64,000 bases of DNA from Chitinophaga arvensicola (GCF_900110835.1 NZ_FOJG01000001.1:1933022-1997021); one strand, 5' to 3'; shown: positions 44,272-52,555, numbered from the stretch's first letter. Program-made: numbers and translations. The notes: generated by a model from the sequence alone, not told the origin.

Positions 44272-46161
44272 ATGAAGTATCGGGTTACAACAGGTAGCTG
44301 TCTTGCCATCGCTTTGCTGGCGGGCAGTTGGTTACAGGGAAGCGCTCAGTCTGACCGCTGGCAGCAGAGAGTAAAGTACACCATGGATGTGAAGGTGGAT
44401 GCACCTGCCAATCAGTTCAAGGGACAACAACATCTTGAATATTACAATAACTCTCCCGATACCTTAAAGAAAGTCTTTTACCACCTCTACTGGAACGCGT
44501 TTCAGCCCGGTAGCATGATGGATGTACGCAGCCGTGAACTGGGGAAAATTGTGATCGGAAAAGATAAGAAAGGCAACGAACGCCGCGACTGGGACGGCCG
44601 TGTACGCGACCGTATCTCTCAGCTGAAACCGGATGAAATAGGCTATCAGAAAATTATTTCCCTGAAAAGAGATGGGAAACCACAGGACTTCAAAGTAGTG
44701 GAAACCATCCTGGAAGTGCCTCTGGATAAGCCTATCCTACCACATTCAAAAGCCGTATTCGACATGGAATTTGCTTCACAGGTGCCGGTACAGATCCGTC
44801 GCAGTGGCCGCAATAACTCCGAAGGCGTTGACTTCTCCATGGCGCAATGGTATCCTAAAATGTGTGAATATGATTACGAAGGATGGCATGCCACCCCGTA
44901 CATTGCACGTGAATTCTACGGCGTATGGGGCGACTATGACGTAAAAATCACCATCGATAAAAAGTATACCATCGGCGGTACCGGCTACCTGCAAAACCCT
45001 GACCAGATTGGTCATGGCTATGAGAAGCCCGGCACCAAAGTAATACCACCTGCCGGTAACACCCTTACCTGGCATTTCATTGCTCCCAATGTACACGATT
45101 TCATGTGGGCGGCTGATACCGAATATAAACACATCACCCAGAAAGTAGATGGTTTTACGGCGCACTTCTTTTATATCGAAAACGAGTATACCCGTGATAC
45201 CTGGCCACAGCTGGCGAAGATGATCCCTGCTGCTTACGCATACATTAAAGCACACTATGGCGCTTATCCATATGAGCAGTACTCTTTCGTACAAGGCGGC
45301 GACGGTGGCATGGAATACCCGATGGCAACCCTCATCATGGGCAACGGTAAAATGGATGGCCTCTACAACGTAGCCATGCATGAATGGATGCACAGCTGGT
45401 ACCAGGGAATGCTGGCCACCAATGAAAGTCTTTATCCATGGATGGATGAAGGCTTTACCACTTTCGCAGAAAACAATGTGATCTATAACACCATCGATTC
45501 CCTGAAAGGCCTGAATGCACAGGAAGATTCCTATGGCGGTTACTTTGCATTGGTAAGAAGTCCGTTCGAAGAACCAGCTACCACGCACTCCGATCATTAC
45601 AATACCAACTATGGCTACAGCCTTACTGCTTACTCCAAAGGAGCCGTATTCCTGGAACAACTGGGGTATGTAATCGGTGCAAAGAACCGCGATGCAGGTT
45701 TGTTACGCTACTACAATGAATGGCGTTTCAAACACCCGAATGTGAATGATTTTGTAAGAGTGATGGAGAAAGAAAGTGGTATTGCACTCGACTGGTATAA
45801 ACAATACTTTATCAATTCCGTAAAGCATATCGATTACGGTATCGACAGTGTGTTTGCAAAAGGTAATAAAACGGTGGTACGCTTACGCAGAGTGGGTTAC
45901 ATGCCAATGCCAATCGACTTCCTGGTAACAGATAAAAGCGGTAATAAAGTGATGCACTATATTCCGCTGTCGATCATGTACGGCGAAAAACCAAATGAGG
46001 ATCCAAACGTAAAACGTATAGTCGAGAACGTTTGGTACTGGACCAACCCGGTATATGAAGTGGAACTGGATACGCCACTGAAAGATATTAAAGAACTGGA
46101 GATAGATCCGAGCCAGCGTATGGCCGATGTAGACAGAAGTAATAACAAGGCGGTATCTTAA
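44272..46161 (+). CDS. Secreted M1-family zinc metallopeptidase
   Basis: A 629-residue gluzincin. Signal peptide 1-25 (ending GSAQS), then the N-terminal beta-saddle of M1 enzymes. The exopeptidase motif GGMEYP lies about 30 residues before the zinc site His370-Glu371-x2-His374 with Glu393 18 residues on (HEWMHSW, DEGFTTFAE). A helical C-terminal part holds the Tyr-containing stretch YGYSLTAYSKGAVFLEQL. The subgroup resembles Bacteroidota M1 enzymes that lack the large C-terminal HEAT domain. It probably trims peptides in the periplasm or outside the cell. No T9SS sorting domain is visible at the end. Confidence 0.94.
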   Translation: MKYRVTTGSCLAIALLAGSWLQGSAQSDRWQQRVKYTMDVKVDAPANQFKGQQHLEYYNNSPDTLKKVFYHLYWNAFQPGSMMDVRSRELGKIVIGKDKKGNERRDWDGRVRDRISQLKPDEIGYQKIISLKRDGKPQDFKVVETILEVPLDKPILPHSKAVFDMEFASQVPVQIRRSGRNNSEGVDFSMAQWYPKMCEYDYEGWHATPYIAREFYGVWGDYDVKITIDKKYTIGGTGYLQNPDQIGHGYEKPGTKVIPPAGNTLTWHFIAPNVHDFMWAADTEYKHITQKVDGFTAHFFYIENEYTRDTWPQLAKMIPAAYAYIKAHYGAYPYEQYSFVQGGDGGMEYPMATLIMGNGKMDGLYNVAMHEWMHSWYQGMLATNESLYPWMDEGFTTFAENNVIYNTIDSLKGLNAQEDSYGGYFALVRSPFEEPATTHSDHYNTNYGYSLTAYSKGAVFLEQLGYVIGAKNRDAGLLRYYNEWRFKHPNVNDFVRVMEKESGIALDWYKQYFINSVKHIDYGIDSVFAKGNKTVVRLRRVGYMPMPIDFLVTDKSGNKVMHYIPLSIMYGEKPNEDPNVKRIVENVWYWTNPVYEVELDTPLKDIKELEIDPSQRMADVDRSNNKAVS

Positions 46162-46180
46162 GATCCGCTGCCGGATATGG

Positions 46181-46217
46181 AACGGGATGTTGTGCAAAAC
46201 AGCATCCCGTTTTTTTA
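46181..46217. terminator. Terminator between the M1 peptidase and the convergent patatin-like gene
   Basis: AACGGGATGTTGT (46181-46193), loop GCAAA, ACAGCATCCCGTT (46199-46211), one G-T pair, followed by TTTTT on the plus strand. A strong hairpin 20 nt after the peptidase stop. Confidence 0.9.
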
Positions 46218-47225
46218 TGAAGATGAATGAAGCACTTCCCTGGCCTGCTCTTCTCCTGCCGCCATCATCTCTTGCATCACCTGCGGTATAAATTCGAGGC
46301 CGCCCATATGCACGTCCAGTTCATGTTTGGGACGGATTACATGCAGGTTTACCATTCTCTTTCCCTGTAGGAAGGCTCCTGCCGGCACATCGAAATAGTC
46401 GTCAATGGTGGCAGCGGGAACACCAGCCTGTTTCATTTTTTCTTTTACAGCGTCCAGGTAGGTGAGCGTATGGTTGAGGAGGTGGGTGGACTGCAGTTCT
46501 GTGGCAGCTATCCCATTGTGGTGCTGATCCACTTCTTTTTCCAGTATATCCAGCAGGTTTTTAAATACAATATCATGCTGTCCTGCCACCTCCGGTGTTG
46601 TAAGGATAACATATACATCGGTGGCGCCTTTTTCTATCGCGAGTTGCACGGGGTGATAAGAAGCGCCACCACCATCACTGAATTGCTGCACCTGATCGGG
46701 CAGGGAGGCCACTTCCACCGGTGGCATAAATACCGGCATACTGCAGGAGGCCAGTACCGCTTCGCGGAAAGTATAATTATCGTGCAGGGAAATAACATCG
46801 TAGTCTTTCTTCACCATATCCGTACTGGCAGGGGAGAAGTAGGTAACCCGGCTGTTTTGCAGGCAACGGCCGGCTACAAACACTTCTTTGTTCAATTGTT
46901 GCAGGGCTCGAAAACGTTGATCCGTAAAGATATTCGTCACTTTATGAGAAAGGGCGGTGGCGTTGTAAAGGGAATTGCTTTGCGGGAAGCGTTGCAGCAT
47001 GCTGCTGGTGCTGATGATGTCCGCTGTAGTGTTACTGGTGAAAAGTTTTTCCAGCAGGTTAATTTCCCCGAGTGCTGCCAGCGGGGCAATCAATGCACTG
47101 ATACCGGTGCCGCAGAAGAAGTCGAAGTTAATGTCGGGATGTTGTGAATAGAGATATTTCAGGGCGCCAACAGCAAAAGCTGCCCGGGAGCCGCCACCGC
47201 TGATGACTAACGCAGTTGTAGCCAT
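46215..47225 (-). CDS. Patatin-like protein with altered nucleophile motif
   Basis: A 336-residue patatin-fold protein. The glycine-rich oxyanion loop reads SGGGSRAAFAVGALKYL (residues 9-25; Ala replaces the usual second Gly after Arg). The nucleophile elbow, normally Gly-x-Ser-x-Gly, reads Gly39-Thr-Gly41-Ile-Ser43-Ala, so the catalytic Ser position holds Gly and the only Ser lies two residues later. The Asp of the dyad is kept in FSDGGGASYHP. No signal peptide. It could be a lipid-binding pseudoenzyme, or Ser43 could act from a shifted loop. The convergent M1 peptidase shares its terminator; the DinB-like gene starts its own unit 36 bp upstream. Confidence 0.85.
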   Translation of the reverse strand: MATTALVISGGGSRAAFAVGALKYLYSQHPDINFDFFCGTGISALIAPLAALGEINLLEKLFTSNTTADIISTSSMLQRFPQSNSLYNATALSHKVTNIFTDQRFRALQQLNKEVFVAGRCLQNSRVTYFSPASTDMVKKDYDVISLHDNYTFREAVLASCSMPVFMPPVEVASLPDQVQQFSDGGGASYHPVQLAIEKGATDVYVILTTPEVAGQHDIVFKNLLDILEKEVDQHHNGIAATELQSTHLLNHTLTYLDAVKEKMKQAGVPAATIDDYFDVPAGAFLQGKRMVNLHVIRPKHELDVHMGGLEFIPQVMQEMMAAGEEQAREVLHSSS

Positions 47226-47261
47226 TTTGATTTTTTAGATAACATCAAGTTAACTAAAAAA

Positions 47262-47828
47262 TTAAAATATTAACTGCTGGAGTTGGTTCTGCCAGGTATG
47301 ACCCTGTAGCTCCTGGTCCTTTAATTTGCTAAGATGGTGTTCGTTATGGTGCGCAATGTAATATAACATCTCGCGGATGTTAATCTTTCCGAGAAGGGGA
47401 TGCGGCAGCCGGTAGCGGTCAAGTTCATTTTCAGACCAGGCCTGGAGTTTATCTGTCAGTTTTTTCTTCTGGAGAAGAAAACCTTGTACCAGTGCTGTTC
47501 GCTGCGCCGGGTAAATCACACCTGGCTGATAGGCCCTGGTAGCTTTTGCGCCATTATTCAATACCCGCTGATAGTCGGTCACCAGTTGGTCGTAAGACCT
47601 GGATGGTATGGCGCTGGTACCAAAATAGCGCAGGGTGATTTTTGGAAATCCGAGGGCGCTGCTAACAGGCCTGATGGATTTGGTGAGATGATCCAGTTGT
47701 TGACCAGCCGACCATTTACCATAAGGAGATGCGGTAAAACGTATATCCGGCAACGTATTCACAAAGTCTACGAAGTTGTCGAAACTGGTGTCTAAGCGAG
47801 ATCGGATCTCGTGCTGGTTCAGGTACAT
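47262..47828 (-). CDS. DinB-like four-helix metal-binding protein
   Basis: A 188-residue protein with the DinB/YfiT four-helix pattern. A His sits in helix 2 (GQQLDHLTKS) and a His cluster in the last long helix (MLYYIAHHNEHHLSKL), which together give the His triad that binds a divalent metal. Family members range from thiol-dependent transferases to damage-inducible proteins of unknown activity; nothing here narrows it. No signal peptide. It lies 36 bp upstream of the patatin-like gene on the same strand, so the two could be cotranscribed. Confidence 0.8.
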   Translation of the reverse strand: MYLNQHEIRSRLDTSFDNFVDFVNTLPDIRFTASPYGKWSAGQQLDHLTKSIRPVSSALGFPKITLRYFGTSAIPSRSYDQLVTDYQRVLNNGAKATRAYQPGVIYPAQRTALVQGFLLQKKKLTDKLQAWSENELDRYRLPHPLLGKINIREMLYYIAHHNEHHLSKLKDQELQGHTWQNQLQQLIF

Positions 47829-47877
47829 AGGAAATAAAATTTAGAGGGTTCAAAAACACATTACCTGGCATGCTAAA

Positions 47878-47999
47878 CAATATACCCGGGCCACTGCATT
47901 CTCTTTGAAGTTACGCCAGATTTGCGAGCCGGCCAATAGCTTATTACATATAAAATAATTTTATGTATAATAAATCCGCCATCTGGCCCGGGAATATTG
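47878..47999. repeat. 122-bp inverted-repeat element
   Basis: CAATATACCCGGGCCA (47878-47893) and TGGCCCGGGAATATTG (47984-47999) are reverse complements over 16 bp with one mismatch. Inside, GCCAGAT and ATCTGGC near the arms and an AT-rich palindromic core (ACATATAAAATAATTTTATG) add structure. It lies between the DinB-like gene and the end of the HMA-like gene. Confidence 0.75.
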
Positions 48000-48023
48000 G
48001 TGTGCTGTTAAAGAAATCTTAAA

Positions 48024-48233
48024 TTATTCCAGTACAGCGCATTCAAAACCTTGTTTCTGAACGAATTCTACAATAATATTCTCTTCTACCTGTAAGTCGG
48101 CAATACGTAATACCTTGTCACAATCGTCCAGGTCTACATGACAGGACCCAACGGGAAAGCTGGATGCAATGGCCTGGATCATCTGCCTACGCTCTTCCAG
48201 GCTACCTATATTGGTTTTGAATATGCCTATCAT
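48024..48233 (-). CDS. Small HMA-fold-like protein without CxxC
   Basis: A 69-residue protein starting at ATG 48233 (MIGIFKTNIGS). The strand-helix-strand-strand-helix-strand spacing and the ending VEFVQKQGFECAVLE look like a heavy-metal-associated (ferredoxin-like) domain, but the CxxC metal site is absent. There are three Cys (SCHVDLDDC and FECAV). Such small proteins are frequent in Bacteroidota and are usually left hypothetical. Last gene of a three-gene run with a membrane protein (13 bp upstream) and an ECF sigma factor. Confidence 0.75.
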   Translation of the reverse strand: MIGIFKTNIGSLEERRQMIQAIASSFPVGSCHVDLDDCDKVLRIADLQVEENIIVEFVQKQGFECAVLE

Positions 48234-48246
48234 CGCATTATACTTT

Positions 48247-48648
48247 TTAAAGTGATTCTTTTTCTTCGTTCTTCGGCTGATCGGTATCCCGGTTGCCCTG
48301 CTCGCGTCTCCATCCACCAAAGCCGGTTCCGCATCTGTTACGGAAGTGTTCTCTCATCTTTTCCTGTTCTTCCGGTGTCATATTGGACAGCTTTTCTTTC
48401 ATGCGGGCTTTCCATTCCCGGCCCCGGTTGAATTTATCGTGGTGGCTGTTCCAGCCAAAAAGCAGCTTACCCAGTAACAACAGTCCCAATGCCTGCCAGA
48501 AAGTAATCACCGGTCCGTGAAACAGTTCCGGGATGAGGCAGTTCCATAATGTCATGGTCACAAAACCCACTGCTACTACGAAGACAGCACCCAACAGGAT
48601 AAATTTAAGTACGTGGGCGCCTTTTCTTCTGCCAAATTCGTTTCTCAT
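48247..48648 (-). CDS. Two-helix membrane protein with charged C-terminal tail
   Basis: A 133-residue protein with two predicted transmembrane helices (about 13-34 and 47-65) and a highly charged C-terminal tail. Part of the tail, MTPEEQEKMREHFRNRC, resembles the Spy/CpxP-type helix motif. I do not recognise a named family. It starts 17 bp after the sigma-factor stop, so it is a natural candidate for the sigma factor's membrane regulator, but it lacks any zinc-type anti-sigma motif; that idea rests on position alone. Confidence 0.75.
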   Translation of the reverse strand: MRNEFGRRKGAHVLKFILLGAVFVVAVGFVTMTLWNCLIPELFHGPVITFWQALGLLLLGKLLFGWNSHHDKFNRGREWKARMKEKLSNMTPEEQEKMREHFRNRCGTGFGGWRREQGNRDTDQPKNEEKESL

Positions 48649-48665
48649 ATTTTTAATAAATTAAG

Positions 48666-49223
48666 TTAGTCGTTTAATAATTCGCTGTACAGTTCTGCCA
48701 GGCGTTCCCGCAGGAATAGCACCGCATAACGTTTGCGTGACAGGAGGGTATTCACACCCACACCTGTTTCTTCACTCATCTGTTTAAAGGATTTTCCTTC
48801 CAGTTCATGTTGCAGGAATACTTGCCGCTGATCATCCGGCAGCTCGCTGATAGCCTCCATGATGGCTTCCGACATAATCTTTTTTGCCATGGGGGTATCT
48901 GCTTCCTGGTTCTTGTCGGAAAGGAGTTCGGGGAGAAATAACACTTCTTCGCCTTCTATCTCGCGCGTGAAATCAGAAAAAGGAGTTTCTTTCTTCTTAC
49001 GGAACCAATCGGTAATCTTATTCCGGGTTACGGCAAACAGCCAGCCGGTAATGGAATCTACCTGGCTGCCAAGGCGCAGGTATTCTGTAAACTGATAGAA
49101 AACATCCTGTAAAATATCCTCCGCATCGGACGCATTGTTTACCCGTTGCCGGATAAAGTGCAGCAATCGCTTGCGCTCCTGCTTCACAGTTGCCTGTATG
49201 CGTTCGTTTTGCTCTATGGCCAT
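48666..49223 (-). CDS. ECF-family RNA polymerase sigma factor
   Basis: A 185-residue sigma-70 family protein started at ATG 49223 (MAIEQNERIQATV); an ATG ten codons upstream (49253, MKQLVL) is an alternative, and anything longer is unlike the family. Region 2 shows ASDAEDILQDVFYQF and GWLFAVTRNKITDWFRKK; region 4 shows SELPDDQRQVFLQHELEGKSFKQMS with the helix-turn-helix. It is not followed by fecR, susC or susD. Its operon carries a two-helix membrane protein and an HMA-like protein, so it belongs to a different regulatory circuit from the sigma factor at 25279. Confidence 0.93.
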   Translation of the reverse strand: MAIEQNERIQATVKQERKRLLHFIRQRVNNASDAEDILQDVFYQFTEYLRLGSQVDSITGWLFAVTRNKITDWFRKKKETPFSDFTREIEGEEVLFLPELLSDKNQEADTPMAKKIMSEAIMEAISELPDDQRQVFLQHELEGKSFKQMSEETGVGVNTLLSRKRYAVLFLRERLAELYSELLND

Positions 49224-49403
49224 AATGCTATTTGTAAGGACCAGCTGTTTCATCTTAATAAGGATGACGAAGCAGCGAAGCGGATATTTTATAAAGACAA
49301 AAAAAAGTCGGAGATAGGTTATGTCAGGCAGTATCAGGGGTAGAATAGTACATCGGCGGAATAAAAAGGAACTTCGCCAAAAGGGTAACACAGATCAGGT
49401 TTG

Positions 49404-49492
49404 GCTTTGGGCAGCCAGGGCTGCAATACAGGGTGCTACGGACTTAGCATTCCGGCCTGCCGTTATATTTTGTATGACTGGCTGCCCAAAGC
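49404..49492. repeat. 89-bp inverted-repeat element next to rsmG
   Basis: GCTTTGGGCAGCCAG (49404-49418) and CTGGCTGCCCAAAGC (49478-49492) are exact 15-bp reverse complements with a 59-nt spacer holding smaller hairpins. It ends 12 nt past the rsmG stop and may act as its terminator, though no T run follows. The surrounding 49254-49503 holds no gene I can support. Confidence 0.8.
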
Positions 49493-49503
49493 GGGGGAGC
49501 CGG

Positions 49504-50133
49504 CTAACTTTTTGCCAGCACCACAAATTTCTCCTGGAAGCTTTCTTCCGGAAAAATATCATACACCTTCACCAGGCGGGGCTTTAAGCCACTTTCAGAA
49601 ATTTCCTGGGCCAGATCGCCCCCTTTCAGACAGATCAATCCCTTTTCAAACTGCTTGCCCGGAACAGTGGATTTTTTCATTACATGTTTGCTCCAGCGCC
49701 AGAGATCTCCCAGGGGGGCCACGGCACGGGATACCACTATATCAAACTTCCGGTTTTTAATATCTTCCACCCGGCTGTGCGCCGCAGTTACGTTTTTCAG
49801 TTGTAAGGCTTCGGCTACTCCTTCCACTACCTTGATCTTTTTACCGATAGAATCTACCAGGTGAAACTGTACTTCCGGGAAAAAGATCGCCAGGGGAATA
49901 CCCGGAAACCCGCCGCCCGTACCCAGGTCGAGGATCTGGGTGCCAGGTTGGAAATCCGCTATGGCGGCTATGCTAAGTGAATGTAATACGTGCTTTTCAT
50001 ACAAGGCGTCTATATCTTTACGGGAGATCACATTGATCTTTTCGTTCCACTCCTGGTATAATCCCTGCAGCGCCTCAAACTGCGACAGCTGTTCTGGTGT
50101 AAAGTCGCTGAAATACTTTAAAATAATTTCCAT
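49504..50133 (-). CDS. rsmG: 16S rRNA (guanine527-N7)-methyltransferase RsmG
   Basis: A 209-residue class I SAM methyltransferase. Signatures: YQEWNEKINVISRKD near the N-terminus, the SAM loop ILDLGTGGGFPGIPLA, HLVDSIGKKI and the conserved SRAVAPL. It adds the m7G527 mark in the 16S 530 loop; loss gives low-level streptomycin resistance in other bacteria. The start ATG at 50133 is 4 nt from its -7 box. The glycosyltransferase gene ends 19 bp upstream. Confidence 0.97.
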   Translation of the reverse strand: MEIILKYFSDFTPEQLSQFEALQGLYQEWNEKINVISRKDIDALYEKHVLHSLSIAAIADFQPGTQILDLGTGGGFPGIPLAIFFPEVQFHLVDSIGKKIKVVEGVAEALQLKNVTAAHSRVEDIKNRKFDIVVSRAVAPLGDLWRWSKHVMKKSTVPGKQFEKGLICLKGGDLAQEISESGLKPRLVKVYDIFPEESFQEKFVVLAKS

Positions 50134-50137
50134 GCGG

Positions 50138-50145
50138 CAAAAATA
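50138..50145 (-). promoter_or_regulatory. -7 box (TATTTTTG) of rsmG, 4 nt from the ATG
   Basis: Exact TAnnTTTG on the minus strand with CCGC between it and the start codon; predicts a leaderless transcript. No clear -33 TTG. Confidence 0.5.
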
Positions 50146-50152
50146 GCTATTC

Positions 50153-51292
50153 TTACCATTTATTGGTCTTTGCTTTGAACATCAAAGCAGGTGTAAGCAG
50201 AATGTAATAGAGCACCATGAAGATATCCATCAGCCAGCTGAACTTAAAGAGATCGCTTTCATCCAGTCTGCGCATGGCAGCATAAGTGATCACGGACTGT
50301 ATCAGTACTTTACCGCCAAAAATACCCAGTACATACCAGAGCATCGGAGGCGGGAAAAACAACGCGAAAATAAAGGCAGGATAAAAAAGGAAATGCGTCA
50401 GTGAAAATAAGCCCAGCACAAACTTATGGCCAAAACGGTAATGCTTGCCTGTAGACATATGCCTGGTTTTCTGGCGAAACCAGCTTTTCCAGCTCTGCTT
50501 CGGTTCTGAATAGGTGAAGGCCTGTTTATCGATCACTACGCCCACATTCTTACGATTGGCGGCCGTGTTTACAAACAGGTCGTCGTCGCCGCTGGCAATA
50601 TGCTGGTGGCTTGTAAAGCCTTTATGTTTAAAGAACAATTCCCTTTTGTAAGCCAGGTTGCGGCCCACACCCATGTAAGGCATACCGCTCATGGCAAAGG
50701 AAAGATGCTGTAATGCGCTGAAGAAAGTTTCATACCGGATGATCTTATTCAGAAAACCAGGTTTTTTATGGTACGCGCCATAGCCCAGTACAATTTCTTT
50801 CTGGTCCGTAAAGCCCTGGCTCATGAGCGACAACCAGTAAGTACTTCCAGGTTTGCAATCAGCATCCGTGAGCAGTACTTTTTCAAACTGGGCGCCTTTC
50901 AGGCCGATAGACAGCGGGTATTTCTTACCGGGAATGAACTTGGCAGCCTGCTTGATCTCAATATGACGGTAATGTGGATAACCCGGCTCGATAGAGCGCA
51001 GGTAGTATTTGGTGTCGTCTTCAGAGTTATCGTTTACCACAATCACCTCATACTCAGGCTTCATGTGCTGATGATAACGTTGTTGCAATACGCCCGGCAG
51101 ATTTTTCTGCAGGTTCAATTCTTCATCCTTGGCACAGATGATGACTGAAAAAGGCCCGTCCGGTGTGTGGTCCAGGTCAAATTTACGTCTATAGAAAGCT
51201 ACCCGGGAAAAGATAAAAAGAAAATATATGATCTGTATCCCTGCTACGGCAGCAAAAAAGTATAAGGCAATTTCACCTAGATGGTCCAGCAT
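50153..51292 (-). CDS. Membrane-anchored family 2 glycosyltransferase
   Basis: A 379-residue GT-A enzyme. An N-terminal transmembrane helix (about 8-30) precedes the catalytic domain, which has the nucleotide-binding opening SVIICAKDEELNL and VVNDNSEDDT. It also has the metal DxD in LLTDADCKPG, an acceptor-site region (GVGRNLAYKRELF), the catalytic-base motif SGDDDLF and QKTRH in the place of QxxRW. Two to three C-terminal helices (about 290-370) end it. It probably transfers a sugar to a lipid carrier or extends a polysaccharide at the inner membrane; substrate unknown. Stand-alone, with no polysaccharide cluster nearby. Confidence 0.9.
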   Translation of the reverse strand: MLDHLGEIALYFFAAVAGIQIIYFLFIFSRVAFYRRKFDLDHTPDGPFSVIICAKDEELNLQKNLPGVLQQRYHQHMKPEYEVIVVNDNSEDDTKYYLRSIEPGYPHYRHIEIKQAAKFIPGKKYPLSIGLKGAQFEKVLLTDADCKPGSTYWLSLMSQGFTDQKEIVLGYGAYHKKPGFLNKIIRYETFFSALQHLSFAMSGMPYMGVGRNLAYKRELFFKHKGFTSHQHIASGDDDLFVNTAANRKNVGVVIDKQAFTYSEPKQSWKSWFRQKTRHMSTGKHYRFGHKFVLGLFSLTHFLFYPAFIFALFFPPPMLWYVLGIFGGKVLIQSVITYAAMRRLDESDLFKFSWLMDIFMVLYYILLTPALMFKAKTNKW

Positions 51293-51300
51293 AATGCCCG

Positions 51301-51308
51301 CAAAAATA
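51301..51308 (-). promoter_or_regulatory. -7 box (TATTTTTG) of the glycosyltransferase gene
   Basis: Exact TAnnTTTG on the minus strand, 8 nt before the ATG at 51292; a very short leader is predicted. Confidence 0.45.
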
Positions 51309-51394
51309 TAATATTTTTATTATCTGTAAAAGAATTAATTATGAACAGGCAGCCGAACGCCTTCCGTTCCCCGCCGATCTTCACTTCATTTCAA

Positions 51395-51402
51395 TATCTT
51401 TG
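51395..51402 (+). promoter_or_regulatory. -7 box (TATCTTTG) of tgt
   Basis: Exact TAnnTTTG 19 nt before the GTG start of tgt. Confidence 0.5.
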
Positions 51403-51421
51403 CGGCCTGAAATATTAAAGC

Positions 51422-52552
51422 GTGAATTTTGAACTGATTACAACAGATAGTGGCAGCAATGCCAGGGCCGGAAAGATCACTACCGACCACGGAGAAATCG
51501 AAACCCCCATTTTTATGCCGGTGGGTACCGTGGGCAGCGTAAAGGCCGTTACGCAGGAACAACTGCGCGACGCCGTACAGGCGCAGATCATCCTGGGCAA
51601 TACCTATCATTTATATTTAAGACCCGGACTGGAAGTATTATCCATGGCCGGTGGTTTACATAAATTCAACGGTTGGGACCGGCCTATTCTTACCGATAGC
51701 GGCGGGTACCAGGTGTTTTCCCTCGCAGCCAACCGCAAAATCAAGGAAGAAGGCGTGGTGTTCCAGTCGCATATCGACGGCTCCCGTCATCTTTTCACGC
51801 CCGAAAATGTAATGGACATCCAGCGCACCATCGGCGCCGATATTATCATGGCCTTTGATGAATGCCCGCCTTATCCATCTGAATACCGCTACGCCCGTAA
51901 GTCAATGGAGCTTACGCACCGCTGGCTCGACCGCTGCATCCAGCGACTTGGCGAAACGCAACCCGCCTACGGTCACGAACAAACCCTGTTCCCGATCGTA
52001 CAGGGCAGCACCTATAAAGATCTCCGTAAAGCCTCTGCCGAATACATTGCCTCCCGCAACTGCGCCGGCAACGCCATCGGGGGCCTCAGTGTAGGAGAGC
52101 CGGAAAATGAAATGTATGAAATGTGCGGACACGTATGTGAAGTACTCCCGGCAGATAAACCCCGTTACCTCATGGGCGTAGGTACTCCCTGGAATATCCT
52201 GGAAAACATCGCCCTGGGTATCGATATGTTCGATTGCGTAATGCCTACCCGCAACGGCCGTAACGGTATGCTCTTTACCTGGAACGGTGTAATCAACATC
52301 CGTAACAAGAAATGGGCAACTGATTTTAGTCCGGTTGATGCCAATAGCCCCTGCTTCGCCACCAGTCAGTATTCAAGGGCTTATCTCCGCCACCTGTTTG
52401 TAGCCGGGGAAATTTTGGGCATGACATTAGCCAGTATTCACAACCTTGCTTTTTACCTCGAACTGGTGAAAGAAGCCCGTAAACAAATACTGGCCGGAAC
52501 TTTCGCTACCTGGAAAACCAGCATGGTTAATCAGCTGAAAACACGCCTGTAA
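51422..52552 (+). CDS. tgt: tRNA-guanine (queuine) transglycosylase Tgt with degenerate zinc site
   Basis: A 376-residue TIM-barrel enzyme that exchanges guanine-34 for preQ1 in GUN anticodons. The start is GTG 51422 (MNFELITTDSG); no ATG precedes it in frame. Substrate and catalytic motifs are intact: LGNTYHLYLRPG, DSGGYQVFS with the general-base Asp, GGLSVGEPE, and the nucleophile Asp in IDMFDCVMPTRNGR. The structural zinc site is not: the usual CxCxxC reads Ser309-Pro-Cys311-x2-Thr314, while His340 is kept 29 residues on. Catalytic residues remain, so activity is likely. It works with QueE (36039) in the queuosine pathway. Confidence 0.94.
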   Translation: MNFELITTDSGSNARAGKITTDHGEIETPIFMPVGTVGSVKAVTQEQLRDAVQAQIILGNTYHLYLRPGLEVLSMAGGLHKFNGWDRPILTDSGGYQVFSLAANRKIKEEGVVFQSHIDGSRHLFTPENVMDIQRTIGADIIMAFDECPPYPSEYRYARKSMELTHRWLDRCIQRLGETQPAYGHEQTLFPIVQGSTYKDLRKASAEYIASRNCAGNAIGGLSVGEPENEMYEMCGHVCEVLPADKPRYLMGVGTPWNILENIALGIDMFDCVMPTRNGRNGMLFTWNGVINIRNKKWATDFSPVDANSPCFATSQYSRAYLRHLFVAGEILGMTLASIHNLAFYLELVKEARKQILAGTFATWKTSMVNQLKTRL

Positions 52553-52555
52553 AAG

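Noticed and set aside
49224..49391. Longer N-terminus of the second ECF sigma factor
   Set aside because: The extra residues are hydrophobic and unlike any sigma-70 N-terminus; ATG 49223 or 49253 fits the family.
49321..49760. Plus-strand frames over the rsmG end and its downstream region
   Set aside because: They run through the inverted repeat and antisense to rsmG with no family features.
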